Counted from the stretch's first letter, positions 12,470 to 25,065 are shown. The stretch is 64,000 bases of DNA from Anoplopoma fimbria (GCF_027596085.1 NC_072453.1:10061948-10125947); one strand, 5' to 3'. Numbers and translations: made by a program. The notes: generated by a model not told the origin, from the sequence alone.

Positions 12470-13558
12470 TATGTTACAGAAAATGATCCCAACAAAGTGG
12501 TCACTTATACTGGCAATAGTAATGTGTGTGAATGTAACATTAAGTCATTACATTTTACTCATTTAGCTGAAGGCTAGTTAGCTAGCTATCTTGCTAATTC
12601 TACCAGGCTTCCACGCTAACGTTAAACTGGTAACAAAAAAAAGCTACCATCGGCTTGTATCGTTCCGTTGGTTAATGTTAACTTTTTTTAGCAACACTTG
12701 TGGTCCCTAAGACTGAGTGACTGAATATATTGAGATAAACTCATATTTTCTTCAGCCATTATTTTTACAAACTTGTTAGCCAGCGTCATCATTTTTATTA
12801 AAAGAAAAGGGGTCTAGGATGGGGCTCAATGCAAAGTAAATGGGCCAAAGTATCCAGGAAATAATGCATTTGGTTTAAAAACAATGTTCTGCTACACAGA
12901 CAGGAGACAGAGGCTGTTAAAACAATGATGGTATGCATTTCCTTTCTCACACATATCAGTGGTAACATGTTTGTTTAAGAGCAGCATCTCTGCAGTTTCT
13001 CAGGGATGATTCTCCAAGCAGAGAAAGAGCATTGTCTCTCTTATCTTGCAGACTCTGTTGTTACTAGATGTCCTGCTGGTAGCTGCATGTTTGGCACAAC
13101 ATTTATCATCATTAAATGTAATAAAAATGCAAACTTCAGGAAAGCCTTGTGTTGTTGGTTTTTTTTTTTAAATGAATAAAATACATTCAGGAGTTGTTGT
13201 TTTTTGCCCGGTGAAGTGAGATTGCATAAGTATGTGTACATTTGAGGGTTAAATCCATATGTGATATTTTAACATATCATTCCAAAACCACAGACATTAA
13301 TATGCCGGTCTAACAGCCTCCATTCTTCTGGTTACAAGAAAGGAACAAACTGTTGTGCTACAAAGCTGGAATAGTGTCTGAAACCTTTTTGGCTTTTGGC
13401 CTCTCAAAATGAAGCATTGTTATCTTGCGACCCCGGTGCAAATATGTGACCAGTTCAACTAAAGTCAAATCATTTTTAGACACCTGAAAAGGTAAAGTTA
13501 TCTGTTGATTACACACAAAAAAAGTGTAAATTAGAAAAAGACGGTATGAAAATACTCA

Positions 13559-13559
13559 C

Positions 13560-13624
<65 letters not shown>

Positions 13625-13850
13625 ATTCTATTTATAGGGTGCTTTTCAGAGTACTCAAAGACGCTTTACAGACATTTAAAAACAGCATTTAAAAGCTACA
13701 CACTAAAAACTTAAAACACACAGCATTAGTCAGACATGAAAAGCAGTTTTGAAGAGGTGAGTTTTGATTTCTGATTTGAACATTGAAAGATTATTGCAGT
13801 CTCGGATGTGTTTGGGGAGAGAGTTCCAGAGTGAGGGGGCAGCTATTGAG
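13559..13850. repeat. (ATA)n array plus interspersed-element tail
   Basis: About 21 ATA units (13559-13623) are followed by 'ttatagggtgcttttcagag', 'tactcaaagacgctttacag' and 'gagagagttccagagtgagg'. These words are typical of a fish retroelement 3' region next to a simple-repeat tail. The array plausibly grew from the element's own tail. Confidence 0.6.
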
Positions 13851-14262
13851 AATGCTTAACATTAAGATTTCACTTATTGGAACAAAGAACACCCTAAACT
13901 GTGTGTACCAAAAGTACACAAAAGTATGTGGAGATGTACATACTTTTGGCCAGAAAGGACACACTGACACCTACTGGTTCAAATGAGGTAAAAGCAAATT
14001 ACTGTTGATTTTAGACTAAATATATCTTTTTTATTTAAAGGCTGGATTCTTAAACTTGTCAAGAACTTCACAAATAACTGATTAATTTTCACAAGTTAGA
14101 ACCAGTTTGTGGTTTAAAAGCCAAACAGTGACAAACAGTGACAGTAACAGTTGTGTCCTCAGTGACTATTGTTAAGTGAGAGATAAGGTGACATCTAACA
14201 GAATTGGCCATTATTAGAGAATCTCCACCTATTGGATGTAAAGCAGCAGGAGGTGAGAGGGC

Positions 14263-14366
14263 TATAAATGAGTCGTAGTCTCGCTGTGAATCTCTAAACA
14301 ACCAGAACGGGACGGACTGAGGAGAGACACGACAATATATCAGCAGCAGTTTGTTCCATCTGTGCT
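14263..14366 (+). promoter_or_regulatory. Lectin gene TATA box and 5' UTR exon
   Basis: TATAAA at 14263-14268 is followed about 30 bases later by purine-rich sequence that ends at a good donor (CT|GTAAGT, 14367). This fits a non-coding first exon for the C-type lectin gene, whose start codon lies at 15308 in the next exon. A matching acceptor (tttctgtccag) sits just before the start-codon exon. Confidence 0.55.
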
Positions 14367-15307
14367 GTAAGTATTTGGATCTTTTTCTAAAGTTCAGCAG
14401 CAATATGGCAATGCAAAGATTCTCATTACAAGTAAAAGTACTGCATGAAAAAATGTACTTAAAGTATATTAGTTTCAGAGTGACTGAGATTAGCAATACC
14501 ACACTGAAAAAATACTCAGTTTTCATGATTTTACTGTAGTGTATTATAATCAAAATGCAATTAAAGCATCAAAAGTAAAAGTACTTAAATCTTTAAAAAA
14601 TGCATCATATTTGTTGAAAACAAAAAATGTTTATATAATGTGTGTGCTGTATTTATGTAAAATATTTAAAGTAACTAGTAGAGCTGTGATATAAATGTAT
14701 AATGGAGGAAAAAGTACAATATATCCCTCTGACAGGAAGTGTATGTTAAATTGCATTAATGAAAATACTGCTATTATTATACTAGTATTGTACTTAAAGG
14801 GACAGTTCACCCCAAAAACCCAAGCTTCATTTTAATGTTGAAGATTTTGATGAATTAAATATAAAATATATAGATATAATCAGTACAAATACTTCAAAAT
14901 TGTACTTAAGTACTGTACTTTCAACGACTGTGTAAATATAAACCATAACTATGCCCTCTGAACTACGTCTGAATCGTCTGTGTGTACATTAACAGTATAA
15001 TGATAAATCATATGAGCAGTGTAGCAGAGATACTGTGATACTCTTTGATGATACATAACAGGAAAACCACAGCAACACTTTGTCTGAGGTGTCAGAAGCT
15101 TTAACAAAAAGTTATTTTTTTTGTGTTCTGACTGTTTGATGTCTAGTCACAGAAAACACAATCTGACTGACAACAAATTGAGCATTTATGTTTTCCTCCA
15201 CACCTGTGATCGGAATGCAACTAAAACACAATGCACCCTTTTCTTTCCTCCTTTTTTGTTATATTTCTGTCCAGTTCATCCAGGTATCTGACACTGTGAA
15301 AGGTAAA

Positions 15308-18300
15308 ATGGTCGGACATCAGTGCCTCCCCTGGATTAATAATCCAACCTCCGGCTCAATCTCAGTGACGTCAGCCAAGCAGGATCAGGAAACATGTAAG
15401 TAATACAACTTCAGAAGGTCAATAATTCACTTAGCATTCATTAACACCAGTCAATATATTTATAACACATTTTAATGAAAGCAGATGTATTCATGTTTAT
15501 TAAGAGCTATAACTTGTTTAAAATAAAGACCACCAGATAATGAAAGACAATATAGTAAAACACAGTTCTAATAATACAACATATCTTCATACGAGAAGTT
15601 ATAACTGATGACAAACAGATGTACATTAATAAATCCTTACAATGTTCCTATATCTTCTTATAACTTCATTATATTGTTTTATAAACTGTTTATTAAATGT
15701 TTGTCTGCTGCTTAAAAATACTAAATAGGATGGACACTCACTTGGTCTATAGATGAATCCAAAATCCTTATTTCCACATGCAGTTAAAATATTTTAATCT
15801 GTTTTGATTATAAATACATTTGATAATATAAATAATTTACCAATTTATTTATGTTATTTATATTATCAATTTTTGGCACATCGCTGCACAAAGATCAAGA
15901 AAAATGTAACTTTGTTTTTGGAAACAGGTTGATTTTCATTCAAAACAAGTAAATATTTTACTGCACTGACTTTTAAGAAAATAAGATTTTTGTTGATGTT
16001 TGTTGTCTATTAACGTAAAATCATATAATATAAAAGCTGAATCTATATCACATCCAGAACATAAACCTTACCCCTGTATAATGTTGATTCATGAATAATC
16101 ATAATAATAATGAATGTGTGTGTTGTATTTTGTAGCTTCAGATTGCCTCGGTACCAGAAGGAAACTGACGTGTCACCACTTCTGTCCAGTCTTTGTTCTC
16201 TCAACACTCTGCTTGTTTCTGCTCCTGACCTGCGTAGCTCTTTCTGTCTTGTGTAAGTAAAAGTTACAAGTTAATTATGAGAAGCTCAAAGAGTGAATGA
16301 GATATTATCCAATATTATCTCTCCTTTAGCTCTGTTTTTGGTCTCCACCACCAAATATCTGTCTTTTTAGCTGCTGAATACTCCACAATGTTCACCAGTT
16401 AGTCTGTAACTGAATCTGTCTGCTGTTTGCTGCTGAGCCCAAAGAGCACAGTGGGTTTTTACAGATTGTTTGTGGTAAACAGATTCAAAATCTATTTCTA
16501 AATGAGGCTCCACTGGTTTTCCGGCAACCTCTAGGAAACTAGTGGAAGACATTAAAGTGGTACTGATCTTCTCATTAACTCTCCGCAAAAAAGCGAATGG
16601 TGGTATTTCCCAATATGTTGAATAATATGAAGTCAGAAAGTTTTTTAGGTGCTTATTTTAAATTTGGAGACTGTTAGACTGTTTCCCCTGATTCTATTAT
16701 TTATGCTCAGATAGGCTAACCATGTCCTGCAGATTGATATTTGCATAATTTATCTCTCAGGAAAAAAAGGAAATAAGAACATCTTTTTGAAATGTCAGTT
16801 CAATCATGTGTGTTCATAAACTTTTTTTAAAGATGTTGCATACAAAGTTTAACGTGCTGGATTTAGATTTAGAAGCGTTTTGTGTTTTAATGATTCTTTA
16901 ATTTTACAGATAACAATGAGTCAGACAGCAAGCCAGAATGGAAAAGCCTCCTGTTTGACTATCAGAACATCAGTGACAACTACCTCACTATATCTACAGC
17001 AAACAACGACCTCAGAAGAGACAACGACCTCCTGAAGGAGCATAGCGCCTGGCTGCAAGAACAGACCAAGCTCCTCAACAACACTTTGGCTAATCTGATG
17101 TCTGCTAATCTGGCTTTGAGTCTGGAGAGCACCGAGCTAACAGAGCAGATTGTGAATCTAATTTCTACGAATTTACGCCTCACACAAGAACACGAGAGGA
17201 TGGTTCGGTACACGTCTGAGCAGGAGGTGAAGGAGCTGAACATGTCTCAGACTATCAAACATCTGTTGGACTCCAACACTCTGAGAGAGGAGGATGGACG
17301 ACGGCTCTCTCAGATCAACAGCCTGCTGAGGGACGAGCTGGTTCAAGTGAAGGAAAAGAATCAGAAGCTGCAGGATATCAACGACAAGTTTCAAGGAGAA
17401 GTTAAAAATCTGAGCGACGACTGTGAGAGGTTAACAGAACTTCAAGAACAAAACCAGAACCTGAGCTCTGTGTTGATGACAGAGAGGCAGGAAGTAGAAG
17501 AGCGAGAGGAAAGAAGGACAAACGAGATGGACAGAAAAATGGTGGACATCGATTCAATTAAGGAGGCCTTTCACTCCCTGGACCTTTACTGCCCTGTGGT
17601 TAATCTCAACACAAAAGGTACATATTCAGTATTTTACCAATGTTAATGGTAGCTTTGATTAAATTGAATTCAAGTGTGAAGGCTAGTTGGCCAGCTCAAG
17701 TTCAGTTTATAAAGCTGGTGTTATTATATTAATGTTATTCTCAGCAAATCACAAACAAAGACCAAAACCAACAATAAGGAAGTTTGTTTTTCAATACGTT
17801 TTGACCAAGTTCCCTACTAAAGATGTCAGCCATCAAACAGCCATCAAAAATATCTATTCATAAAAAAAAAAGGCTTATTCATTTTCTAGAATAGCTGACC
17901 ACTGTAGTTTTTAACAAACGTTATGCAAACAGGAGTAAAAAATGCATTTGTTTGGGACTATTTTCAAGGGATTTGATGACAATAAGAAAAATATAGAATA
18001 TCACCAAACTTACCCTTTAAAATAAGCAAAAGAAAAGTAGCACAGAGACACAAAAACAAATATATCAAGGTTAAAGGGGAAATACGAGGAGAACACTGGA
18101 TGATAAGAGGTTTAAATTCTGCAACAAGACAACTGTTAACTTAACAGAGAAATGGTTTATTTTTCCACAGAACGGATTTGCAGAAAATGTCCCGACAGCT
18201 GGAGTCTGTTTGAGAACAAATGCTACTTCTTCTCCTCTCGCCTCCAAACATGGAGCTCCAGTAGAGCCTGGTGTCAGACACAAGGGGGCGACCTGCTCAT

Positions 18301-19595
18301 CATCAACAGTGAACCAGAACAGGTAGAGGACATCAAGAGGGGAACTAAAACAATTATAACAAATCTCTTTCCAAGATTTTTATAATCTGAATCATGTATT
18401 CTGTTTTTAGAGCTTTGTCTTTGAGAGCAGCCAGACTTTGCAGCCGAGCAGCAGCCGGCTGTGGATCGGTCTGACGGACGTGGAGGAGGAGGGTGAATGG
18501 AAATGGGTGGATGGCAGCCGAGTGTCTTCAGATGTCCAGTAAGTCAAAGCACAGGGACACACTGGTAACACTGGCAAAAATGATTCTCATACTGATTTTA
18601 CATATTTTGACTCATTTCAACAGCAACCAATTTTGTAGCCACTAAAGTAAAATAAATGAATATGTATTTTTTTTAAATCACTGTCAAAAATCACTGTCAA
18701 ACTCAAACATTTCTTATATCAAATTTGTTTCTGCGAGTTACAGACAATAACTAATGACAGGATCTGTCAATAAACAAAAATATTCATTTATTAATTTTCT
18801 TATTTCTGCAAATTAATGATTTTTCAAATACACTGAAAGAACAACATTATTATCAATTTCTTCTATAAAAGTATTAAGTAGTTAGGGAGCTGGTGGGGAC
18901 CAAAAACGGAGCAAAAAGAGAAAGAATATTGGAGTTACATGTTTTAGGTTTCCAGAAACATAATGCCAACTGTTTGTTTTTACAGTGTAGAACGTAAGGT
19001 TATGTGTGTGACTGTATGAGTGATTATCCTGATTTAGTGATACTATATGAAATAAGACAAAGTAAGGGTTATGTAACACAGCACACCTTTATTTTTTAAA
19101 TGCATTAACCTTAACTATCCTTATTCTTTAAAACAATTAATTTAGCTCCTTATACGTCTGAATGTTTCATAAGACGCTCTCATCAGATACTCTATATAAA
19201 TTAAAGATATATAAATAGCATTTATTACTCATTTTGTAACTAAAATGAGTAATAAATGCTTCTACGTTCAGGCTCCTTCTGATTTGAATAAGTCTTCTTT
19301 TCTATTTAAATTTTATAATTTGCTTTTTTATTTGTTTGGTTATTCGTATTTATTTTGTGCATGTTTGTTAATACATCTCAACGGGTTCATCCTGATATAA
19401 TACATTTGAAATTTCACTTTCTGCAGGTTCTGGCTGAGTAGACCAGGATTGGGGACGGAGCCTGACGACTGGAAGCTGGACGACCCTCTAGGAGAAGACT
19501 GTGGACACATGGACACCAGTGAAAATGAACTCAAGTCCTGGATGGATGGTTCCTGTGAGACACCTTATCGATGGATCTGTGAAAATAATGTTTAA
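15308..19595 (+). CDS. Type II C-type lectin receptor (CD209/CLEC4-like)
   Basis: Coding exons 15308-15395, 16136-16252, 16910-17617, 18171-18322, 18411-18538 and 19427-19595 join in frame to 453 residues. Order: short cytoplasmic tail; transmembrane helix at about 46-68 (run of V/L/S/C); extracellular neck at about 69-304, encoded by one 708-nt exon, rich in Leu/Glu/Asn/Gln heptads with several N-glycosylation sequons; C-type lectin domain at about 308-453 over three exons with the usual cysteines, WIGL and WICE motifs. The carbohydrate loop reads EPD then DW instead of EPN, and the second motif is WMD rather than WND. Calcium/sugar binding is therefore possible but altered. Such proteins act as trimeric or oligomeric surface pattern receptors on leukocytes. 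I cannot choose among the CD209, CLEC4 and asialoglycoprotein-receptor groups. Confidence 0.88.
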
Positions 19596-19738
19596 ATCGT
19601 CCAAGAATGTTTTTATTTCTAATTTTATGTTGTAAATATAGCAGTAGTTTGAAGTTTTACTTTTCCATACAGTGGATATTATAGGACTATAACTCTGATG
19701 TATACTGTTCATGCTGCTATGTGAAAAATTTCTTTCAA

Positions 19739-19793
19739 AATAAAACAATACTTCAGAGTCCAATTCTTTCATTGCTCTATTGCAGGAAATAAA
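19739..19793 (+). other. Polyadenylation signals of the lectin gene
   Basis: Two AATAAA hexamers (19739-19744 and 19788-19793) lie 145-200 bases after the lectin stop codon, in the correct strand. Confidence 0.6.
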
Positions 19794-20119
19794 GACAGTA
19801 TCTGGCAAGTCTTTTCTTACTTTTTTATTTTCAAGTATAATTTTCTTCAGGTATAACAGACTGCATTTTATTTGTTCAAGTGATAATAACCAAGATAATA
19901 CATAACATAAAGTTGCAGCATTCATTTTTAAAAACATGAAATAAGGCATAACAGGTGTGTTTTTGGACATCTTGTTAAACTTCAGGTCTGCATATCATGA
20001 GTAAGAACCTTCAAATACTTACTTAACAAACTAATAGTGCAACTAAAAACAGATGATTACTGTTGGAAGTAAATACAGAAACACAGTTGTCCACTGAAAA
20101 GTATATTTTCCTTCATTTA

Positions 20120-20430
20120 ATGTATGCAATATTGTTAAAATACTGATAAACACCCCCCAACATCTGTGCCAAATTAAACACCAATCTATCAAATAGTTGT
20201 CGAGACATTTCACTCAAAACCCCCAAATCTGGATTACCAACAGATTAGGATATATACTCTTGGGAACATGATTGTCTTGATAAAATTGAATGGCAACCAA
20301 TTCAATAGTTGTTGAGTCATTTCATTCTGGATCAAAGTGGTGGACCGACCGACCTAGCGACCCACTGACGGGCACGATATTGACATCCCTAAAACAATGG
20401 CGCTAATATGGCTAGGAGTTTATCACCAGC
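20120..20430 (+). repeat. Degenerate dispersed fish repeat
   Basis: The words 'caaatagttgtcgagacatt', 'gaatggcaaccaattcaata' and 'aagtggtggaccgaccgac' belong to a dispersed repeat common in fish. The phrase '(a)tagttgt(c/t)gag' appears twice about 120 bp apart within it. It fills much of the interval between the lectin and ugt5 stop codons. Confidence 0.6.
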
Positions 20431-20492
20431 CCTGTCGTTTAATATGACTTATTCATTTTAATGTGAACTAATCTAATGTTAGGAGTCAGAAA

Positions 20493-22112
20493 CTACTCCT
20501 TTTTTTTTTTGGGTTGTTTGGTTTTTCTCCTCCTGCACAGTCGAATGCAAAGGAATCGTATTGATCCCACTACAACGGCTGTCAGCAGCAACAAGACTGA
20601 TGTCAAAAAGCAGATAACATCCACAGAATAATAGGCATACCAGGGCATCTTATAGGACTCAGTGCGTAAATGTGAAGCTCCTTTGTGCCTCATAACAAAC
20701 TCAATCCAGTAAAGTGCCGTTTCCAGAGGATGCATCGGTTTGTCCCGATGGAGAGCAGAAAGACGCTTCATGTTATCCCTGTAGGAGGGATTGTGAAGAA
20801 CTTCTTGTATCGCTTCCAGGAAGTTCTGACGGGTGAGTTTGGTCGCGTCCACCACCTTAGCGGCTCCTCGCGCCTCCAATCTCAAAACGTTCTCAAACTG
20901 GTCAAACAGAAGGGGTATGCCTATAATCGGCACCCCGTGGTACATGGCTTCGTAGATCCCGTTGGTCCCACCGTGAGCCACAAAGGCTTTAATCTTCGGG
21001 TGACCCAGGAGGTCGTTCTGGGGCATCCATTTTACCACTAATGTGTTGTTGCCCAAATTTTTTGGCGGCTCATGGGCGTGCCTCCATATGACCTTTTGAG
21101 GAATTTGGGCAAAAGCAGCAGCGATTTCAGAAGTGATGTCTAGAGGTAGGCCTTTCACCAGTGTGCCAAGAGACATCAGGATGAATCCGTGCTCTCCTGA
21201 ACTTTGAACAAACTCCTCCAGCTCTGATGGTAAAGGCTTAGAAGGCTTTGACTGGAAACCACCAATGTAGGCGATGTTTGGCATTGTGGGTCTGGGGAAT
21301 TCAAAGACAAAGTCCACCCTCATGAGCCAGATGTCTGCTCCTTGTAGAAGGTGATAGAACTTCACATCTGGACCAAAGTACCTATCTACCAGTCTATCAT
21401 AGTGAGGGCATACTATAAACTTGTCTATGCATGTGTTGAGAACATAGTGGAATGTGTTCTTGACCCGCTCCCCAAAGGTCATCTTATCCGACGCGGCGTA
21501 TCCCGATGCTGGAACATACGACGTTGGAGATGGAGCCACCACAAAATGTCCCTCTCCACTGGTGATCCACCTCACGTTAAAAACAGTCGGCAGCTTAAGT
21601 TCATGAGCCACCAGAACTCCAACCGGCAACCCCGGGTCCAGAAGAACCACGTCAAACTGCGTGTCACGAATACTCTGCATCAGAGTCTTGTTCTCAAACA
21701 TTTCTACCCCCAAAAGGCTGGCCTGTCGGTGAATGTTCGACAGCGCACCGAGCATTTCCCAGTAGAACTTCACAAAGCTGCTGAGAGATGCCCCCTCTTT
21801 TTGGATCGCCAGCATCTTGACCAGGAAGGTCACAAAGAAGTCCTCCTCCTCTATGGGGATGGCTCCCGGTAAGGTGATGGTGATGGTGCTGTAATGTGGA
21901 GAGTTTTCTTTGACGTACCAGCTGGTGGCCGTGCGAACCACGGTGACCTCGTGGCCCCTGGAGTGGAGGCTCTGGATCAGGAGGTTCATGTTGACCCAGT
22001 GGCTTCCATCCACTGGGAACACCAGAATCTTTCCGCCCTGGACACTGGAGCTTGTCAGGAGGGACACACTCAACACCAGAAGCAGAAGGGAAACACCTGT
22101 GATGCTCCCCAT
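20493..22112 (-). CDS. ugt5: UDP-glucuronosyltransferase, UGT5-like, intronless
   Basis: Transfers glucuronic acid from UDP-glucuronate to small lipophilic substrates in the ER lumen (detoxification). One uninterrupted 539-codon exon, the usual state of teleost UGT5 genes. I start at ATG 22112, giving MGSITG and a hydrophobic signal peptide; six further open codons upstream begin with TTG. The N-terminal half is the acceptor domain. The UDP-sugar signature at about residues 377-422 contains HGGTNG and DQFEN. A membrane helix lies at about 497-518, and the cytosolic tail ends KKKKE, a KKXX ER-retrieval motif. An AG 23 bases before the ATG could be an acceptor for an upstream non-coding exon. 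It is tail-to-tail with the lectin. UGT5 genes often occur in arrays, but only one is present here. Confidence 0.93.
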   Translation of the reverse strand: MGSITGVSLLLLVLSVSLLTSSSVQGGKILVFPVDGSHWVNMNLLIQSLHSRGHEVTVVRTATSWYVKENSPHYSTITITLPGAIPIEEEDFFVTFLVKMLAIQKEGASLSSFVKFYWEMLGALSNIHRQASLLGVEMFENKTLMQSIRDTQFDVVLLDPGLPVGVLVAHELKLPTVFNVRWITSGEGHFVVAPSPTSYVPASGYAASDKMTFGERVKNTFHYVLNTCIDKFIVCPHYDRLVDRYFGPDVKFYHLLQGADIWLMRVDFVFEFPRPTMPNIAYIGGFQSKPSKPLPSELEEFVQSSGEHGFILMSLGTLVKGLPLDITSEIAAAFAQIPQKVIWRHAHEPPKNLGNNTLVVKWMPQNDLLGHPKIKAFVAHGGTNGIYEAMYHGVPIIGIPLLFDQFENVLRLEARGAAKVVDATKLTRQNFLEAIQEVLHNPSYRDNMKRLSALHRDKPMHPLETALYWIEFVMRHKGASHLRTESYKMPWYAYYSVDVICFLTSVLLLLTAVVVGSIRFLCIRLCRRRKTKQPKKKKE

Positions 22113-22199
22113 CGAACAACCTTCGAACAAACAAATACAACTACTTTAAAACTCATGCTTATTGCCAGAAAAAACGTACTCAACAACAATAAGTATTCT

Positions 22200-22314
<115 letters not shown>

Positions 22315-22439
22315 TTTTTTTATTTTCGTGTCATGCACAAAAACGTGCCCAACCCTCATGGGTTTACAAGACACCATACAGTACAGCTGCAGTGGATCCA
22401 CATCTCATCAGGTCACATTTGATGACAAGATGACATGTT

Positions 22440-22945
22440 GCTTCACCGCTCCATCTTAAACAAAACATTCTGCCTTCTCTCCCAGGCCTGGCAAATAAAA
22501 ACTGCTACAAAGAAGGTTCCTTTCCTAAAACACAACTCAAGTTTTTCGTAATCATCCAGCCAAAAGAAATCAACATAAATGGAAGTCATTTTACTGAAGA
22601 GGACATCCCTTATGTCCTCGTAAACAGGACAGTAAAACAAAAAGTGCACCTCATTTTCAATTTCCCCGAGCTCACACAACAAACAGATTCTGTCCTCCTC
22701 TGGAGTGAATGAAACCTACCGGTCTCTAGGGCTAATGGTAATGTTCCTGAGCGTAACTGTGCACATAGGGATCTTTGTCTTTTGTTTAAATTATACTTAA
22801 CATAAAGTTCTGAATTATAGTTGTTTTTTATGAGACAATAAGTTCGTAACTTTGGTTTACACCATATGTCAACTGACAAACAGTTTGGTCCTAATATCCT
22901 GAATATTACAAAGTAACCTGTTCTGAAAAATGAAAGACAGGTCAA
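22440..22945 (-). mobile_element. LINE ORF2 C-terminal fossil
   Basis: Two overlapping minus-strand frames encode the end of a non-LTR retrotransposon ORF2. The upstream frame carries a LNKRQRSLCAQLRSGTLPL segment. The next frame has a zf-RVT-type motif (CLLC, then VHFLFYC: C-x2-C-x7-H-x4-C) followed by a Trp/Phe-rich tail. A frameshift near 22705 separates the frames, so the copy is dead. The rest of ORF2 is missing; only about 500 bp of the 3' coding end remains. Confidence 0.72.
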
Positions 22946-23038
22946 TCATATAAAACAGAGATTTCAAACCCTTAGCCCATGGATGGCCATGCAAAATGTT
23001 CTTATTAGGTTGCACTAAGTGAGAAGTACACACATGTA

Positions 23039-23262
23039 GGCGGCTGTGGCACATGAGGTAGAGCGCTTGTCCCGTAACCACAAGGTTGGTGGTTCAAACC
23101 CCTCTACCTGCAACATGCCGAGGTGTCCTTGAGCAAGACACCTAACCCCAAGTTGCTCCCCGGGCGCTTCCTTGCAGCCCACTGCTCCTCCGGGATGGGT
23201 TAAATGCAGAGAAATAATTTCCCCGTTGTGGGACTAATAAAGGCTTAATTATTATTATTATG
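23039..23262 (+). mobile_element. tRNA-derived SINE
   Basis: The head resembles a tRNA: an A-box-like TGGCACATGAGGTAGAGCG and a B box GGTTCAAACCC about 30 bp later. The body has the fish-SINE words 'gtccttgagcaagacaccta' and 'gggatgggttaaatgcagag'. The 3' end is an ATT simple repeat. It is too diverged in its stem pairing to be a working tRNA gene. Confidence 0.8.
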
Positions 23263-25065
23263 TATAGAATGGCTAGCAGCCTACCTGATGAGGGATTAAA
23301 ACAATTAAGGCTATATGGAGATTTTTCCAAACCTATCTTTAGGATTTACACCTGAAACCAGAAGGAAATTACTATATGGACACCCACAGTGCCTGCCCTA
23401 AAAAGGAAACCCTGAGGTGTTGATTTAACAGAGTAAAGTCCAGAGGAATGCCTGAGCTAACTAATGCCTGCTGTTACGCTCTCTAATCTCATTATATGCA
23501 TTCAGCAGGGACTTGCTAACATGCTCAAAACACTTAGCTGAGTCTTCATTCATAGCATGCAAAAGACACAAGTTTCAAGTTTCCTTTCTGCAAGTCTACT
23601 GTTGAGAAAGTCAAAAGAGGAATCTAACATTGTGCACTCTCTCCTGCAGATCAGCCGCAAACTTTAAGTCCTGCACAAGTAAGTGTCAGCAAAAAAAGTT
23701 CTCTAGTTTTCAGTAATGTTGTGAAGGCGTTAAACTGAGTTGTGAATGCATTGTGTGAAAAAGCAGAAGTTTTATAACCTACCTTTAGATCCAAGAAGCA
23801 GCGGAGAAATGTACTTTGAGCCTGCTCTGGGCAAGTGAAGCCTAGCGTCTGCATGGAAAAGAATCCAAAGTCCAAAACCCTGATTATTGTGTTACATAAG
23901 GAGGAGAGGGTGTTGGGGGAGGGTTGGTGCAACAAATGGACTTCAGTATGAATGTGTGTTTTTTCAAGGGGAGGAGAGGAAAACAGCTTTCCCACAGAGC
24001 CCATCCTCATTCTCTGTGTGCTGCAAACCCTCTTCCCAAAACAGTTTTGTTTTGGTGGCCTGCTGTGATCTGAACAATGAGCTGCTCCTGCAAAAAAAAG
24101 GTAATTTCACTGATAAGAAACATATTCTGTCAAAGAAAGACCTTGGGTTCTTTTCATGTGTTTTTTTGTAATATGTTCAATCCATTGAAAAAGTATTATG
24201 CATTTCACACAAGCTGTTAACACAACTATACAATAAATATGTATCAAATCTAATCTTTTGCTTCCCAAAAACAAGAAACTACAAACAAACATAAATAAGC
24301 AAACAGGCAGTAAGCAACAACAAACTCCAATACGACAGGTCAGGACACAAATTAAATGTTCAGTTAATTTGTTGATTTAAGAATATTAATGGACTTCTTA
24401 AATACATTTTCATACATGTCTAGTTAAAGTTAAGTAAATAACAGTTTGACTCTACTCTTTTCTATATTTATATGTGGTTTCTTTCTGGTTTGGTTTCTGT
24501 TTTTTGCAAGCATTTAAAAGATAAGACTTTTTCCTGTATTTTCCTTATCTTCAAGTTCCATGAAGGGACTGAAAACCGATGCTCTTTGACTTCCCTGTTC
24601 TGTATGGGAATAACCTAAAACAGCTGGTCACTGCAGTTCTCATCAAACGTTACTCAAACAAGAAGAAATTGTGCATTTGTTGGGGACTATTTCCAGCGGC
24701 GGATTAATCCACATTTAGTACTCTTTACTTCAGCTGCTAAGTAGTAGTAGTTTTAAATGAGCAAATTGTGATTAGATATAGTGTTTTATTGCTTCTGAAC
24801 TCAACTATGTGTGTGTAAGAGGAAGTCTTTAGGTTAAATTCACTGAAGTACAACAGTCAAAACAAGCAGAATCAAGGGATCAGACTGAAACCAATGGTGA
24901 AACTGTGCTTCTGTTTTTCACCAAAAGGTCATGTGTTGATGAAAAAGGAGAACTGCTCTGAAGGAATTCAAGCCTCGCTGCATTTCACTCAAAGTGAGTA
25001 TGAAGGCTGGACACATCTTCTAGCATTAGACTTCTGGATCGAACCACCAACAGTCCTTCGTCAGA
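23263..25065. other. Intergenic region upstream of the ENDOD1-like gene
   Basis: No gene supported. The last 120 bases before 25066 probably form the 5' UTR of the ENDOD1-like gene. The open frames at 23651-24010 and 23887-24171 have no domain features and cross in opposite strands. Confidence 0.5.

Noticed and set aside
14089..14553. 154-codon minus-strand open frame
   Set aside because: Antisense to the lectin promoter and 5' UTR exon; no domain or start context; AT-driven composition.
19488..19970. 160-codon minus-strand open frame
   Set aside because: Antisense to the last lectin exon and its 3' UTR; no recognisable domain.
23039..23112. Possible functional tRNA gene
   Set aside because: Has A- and B-box-like words but poor cloverleaf pairing and a SINE body directly attached.
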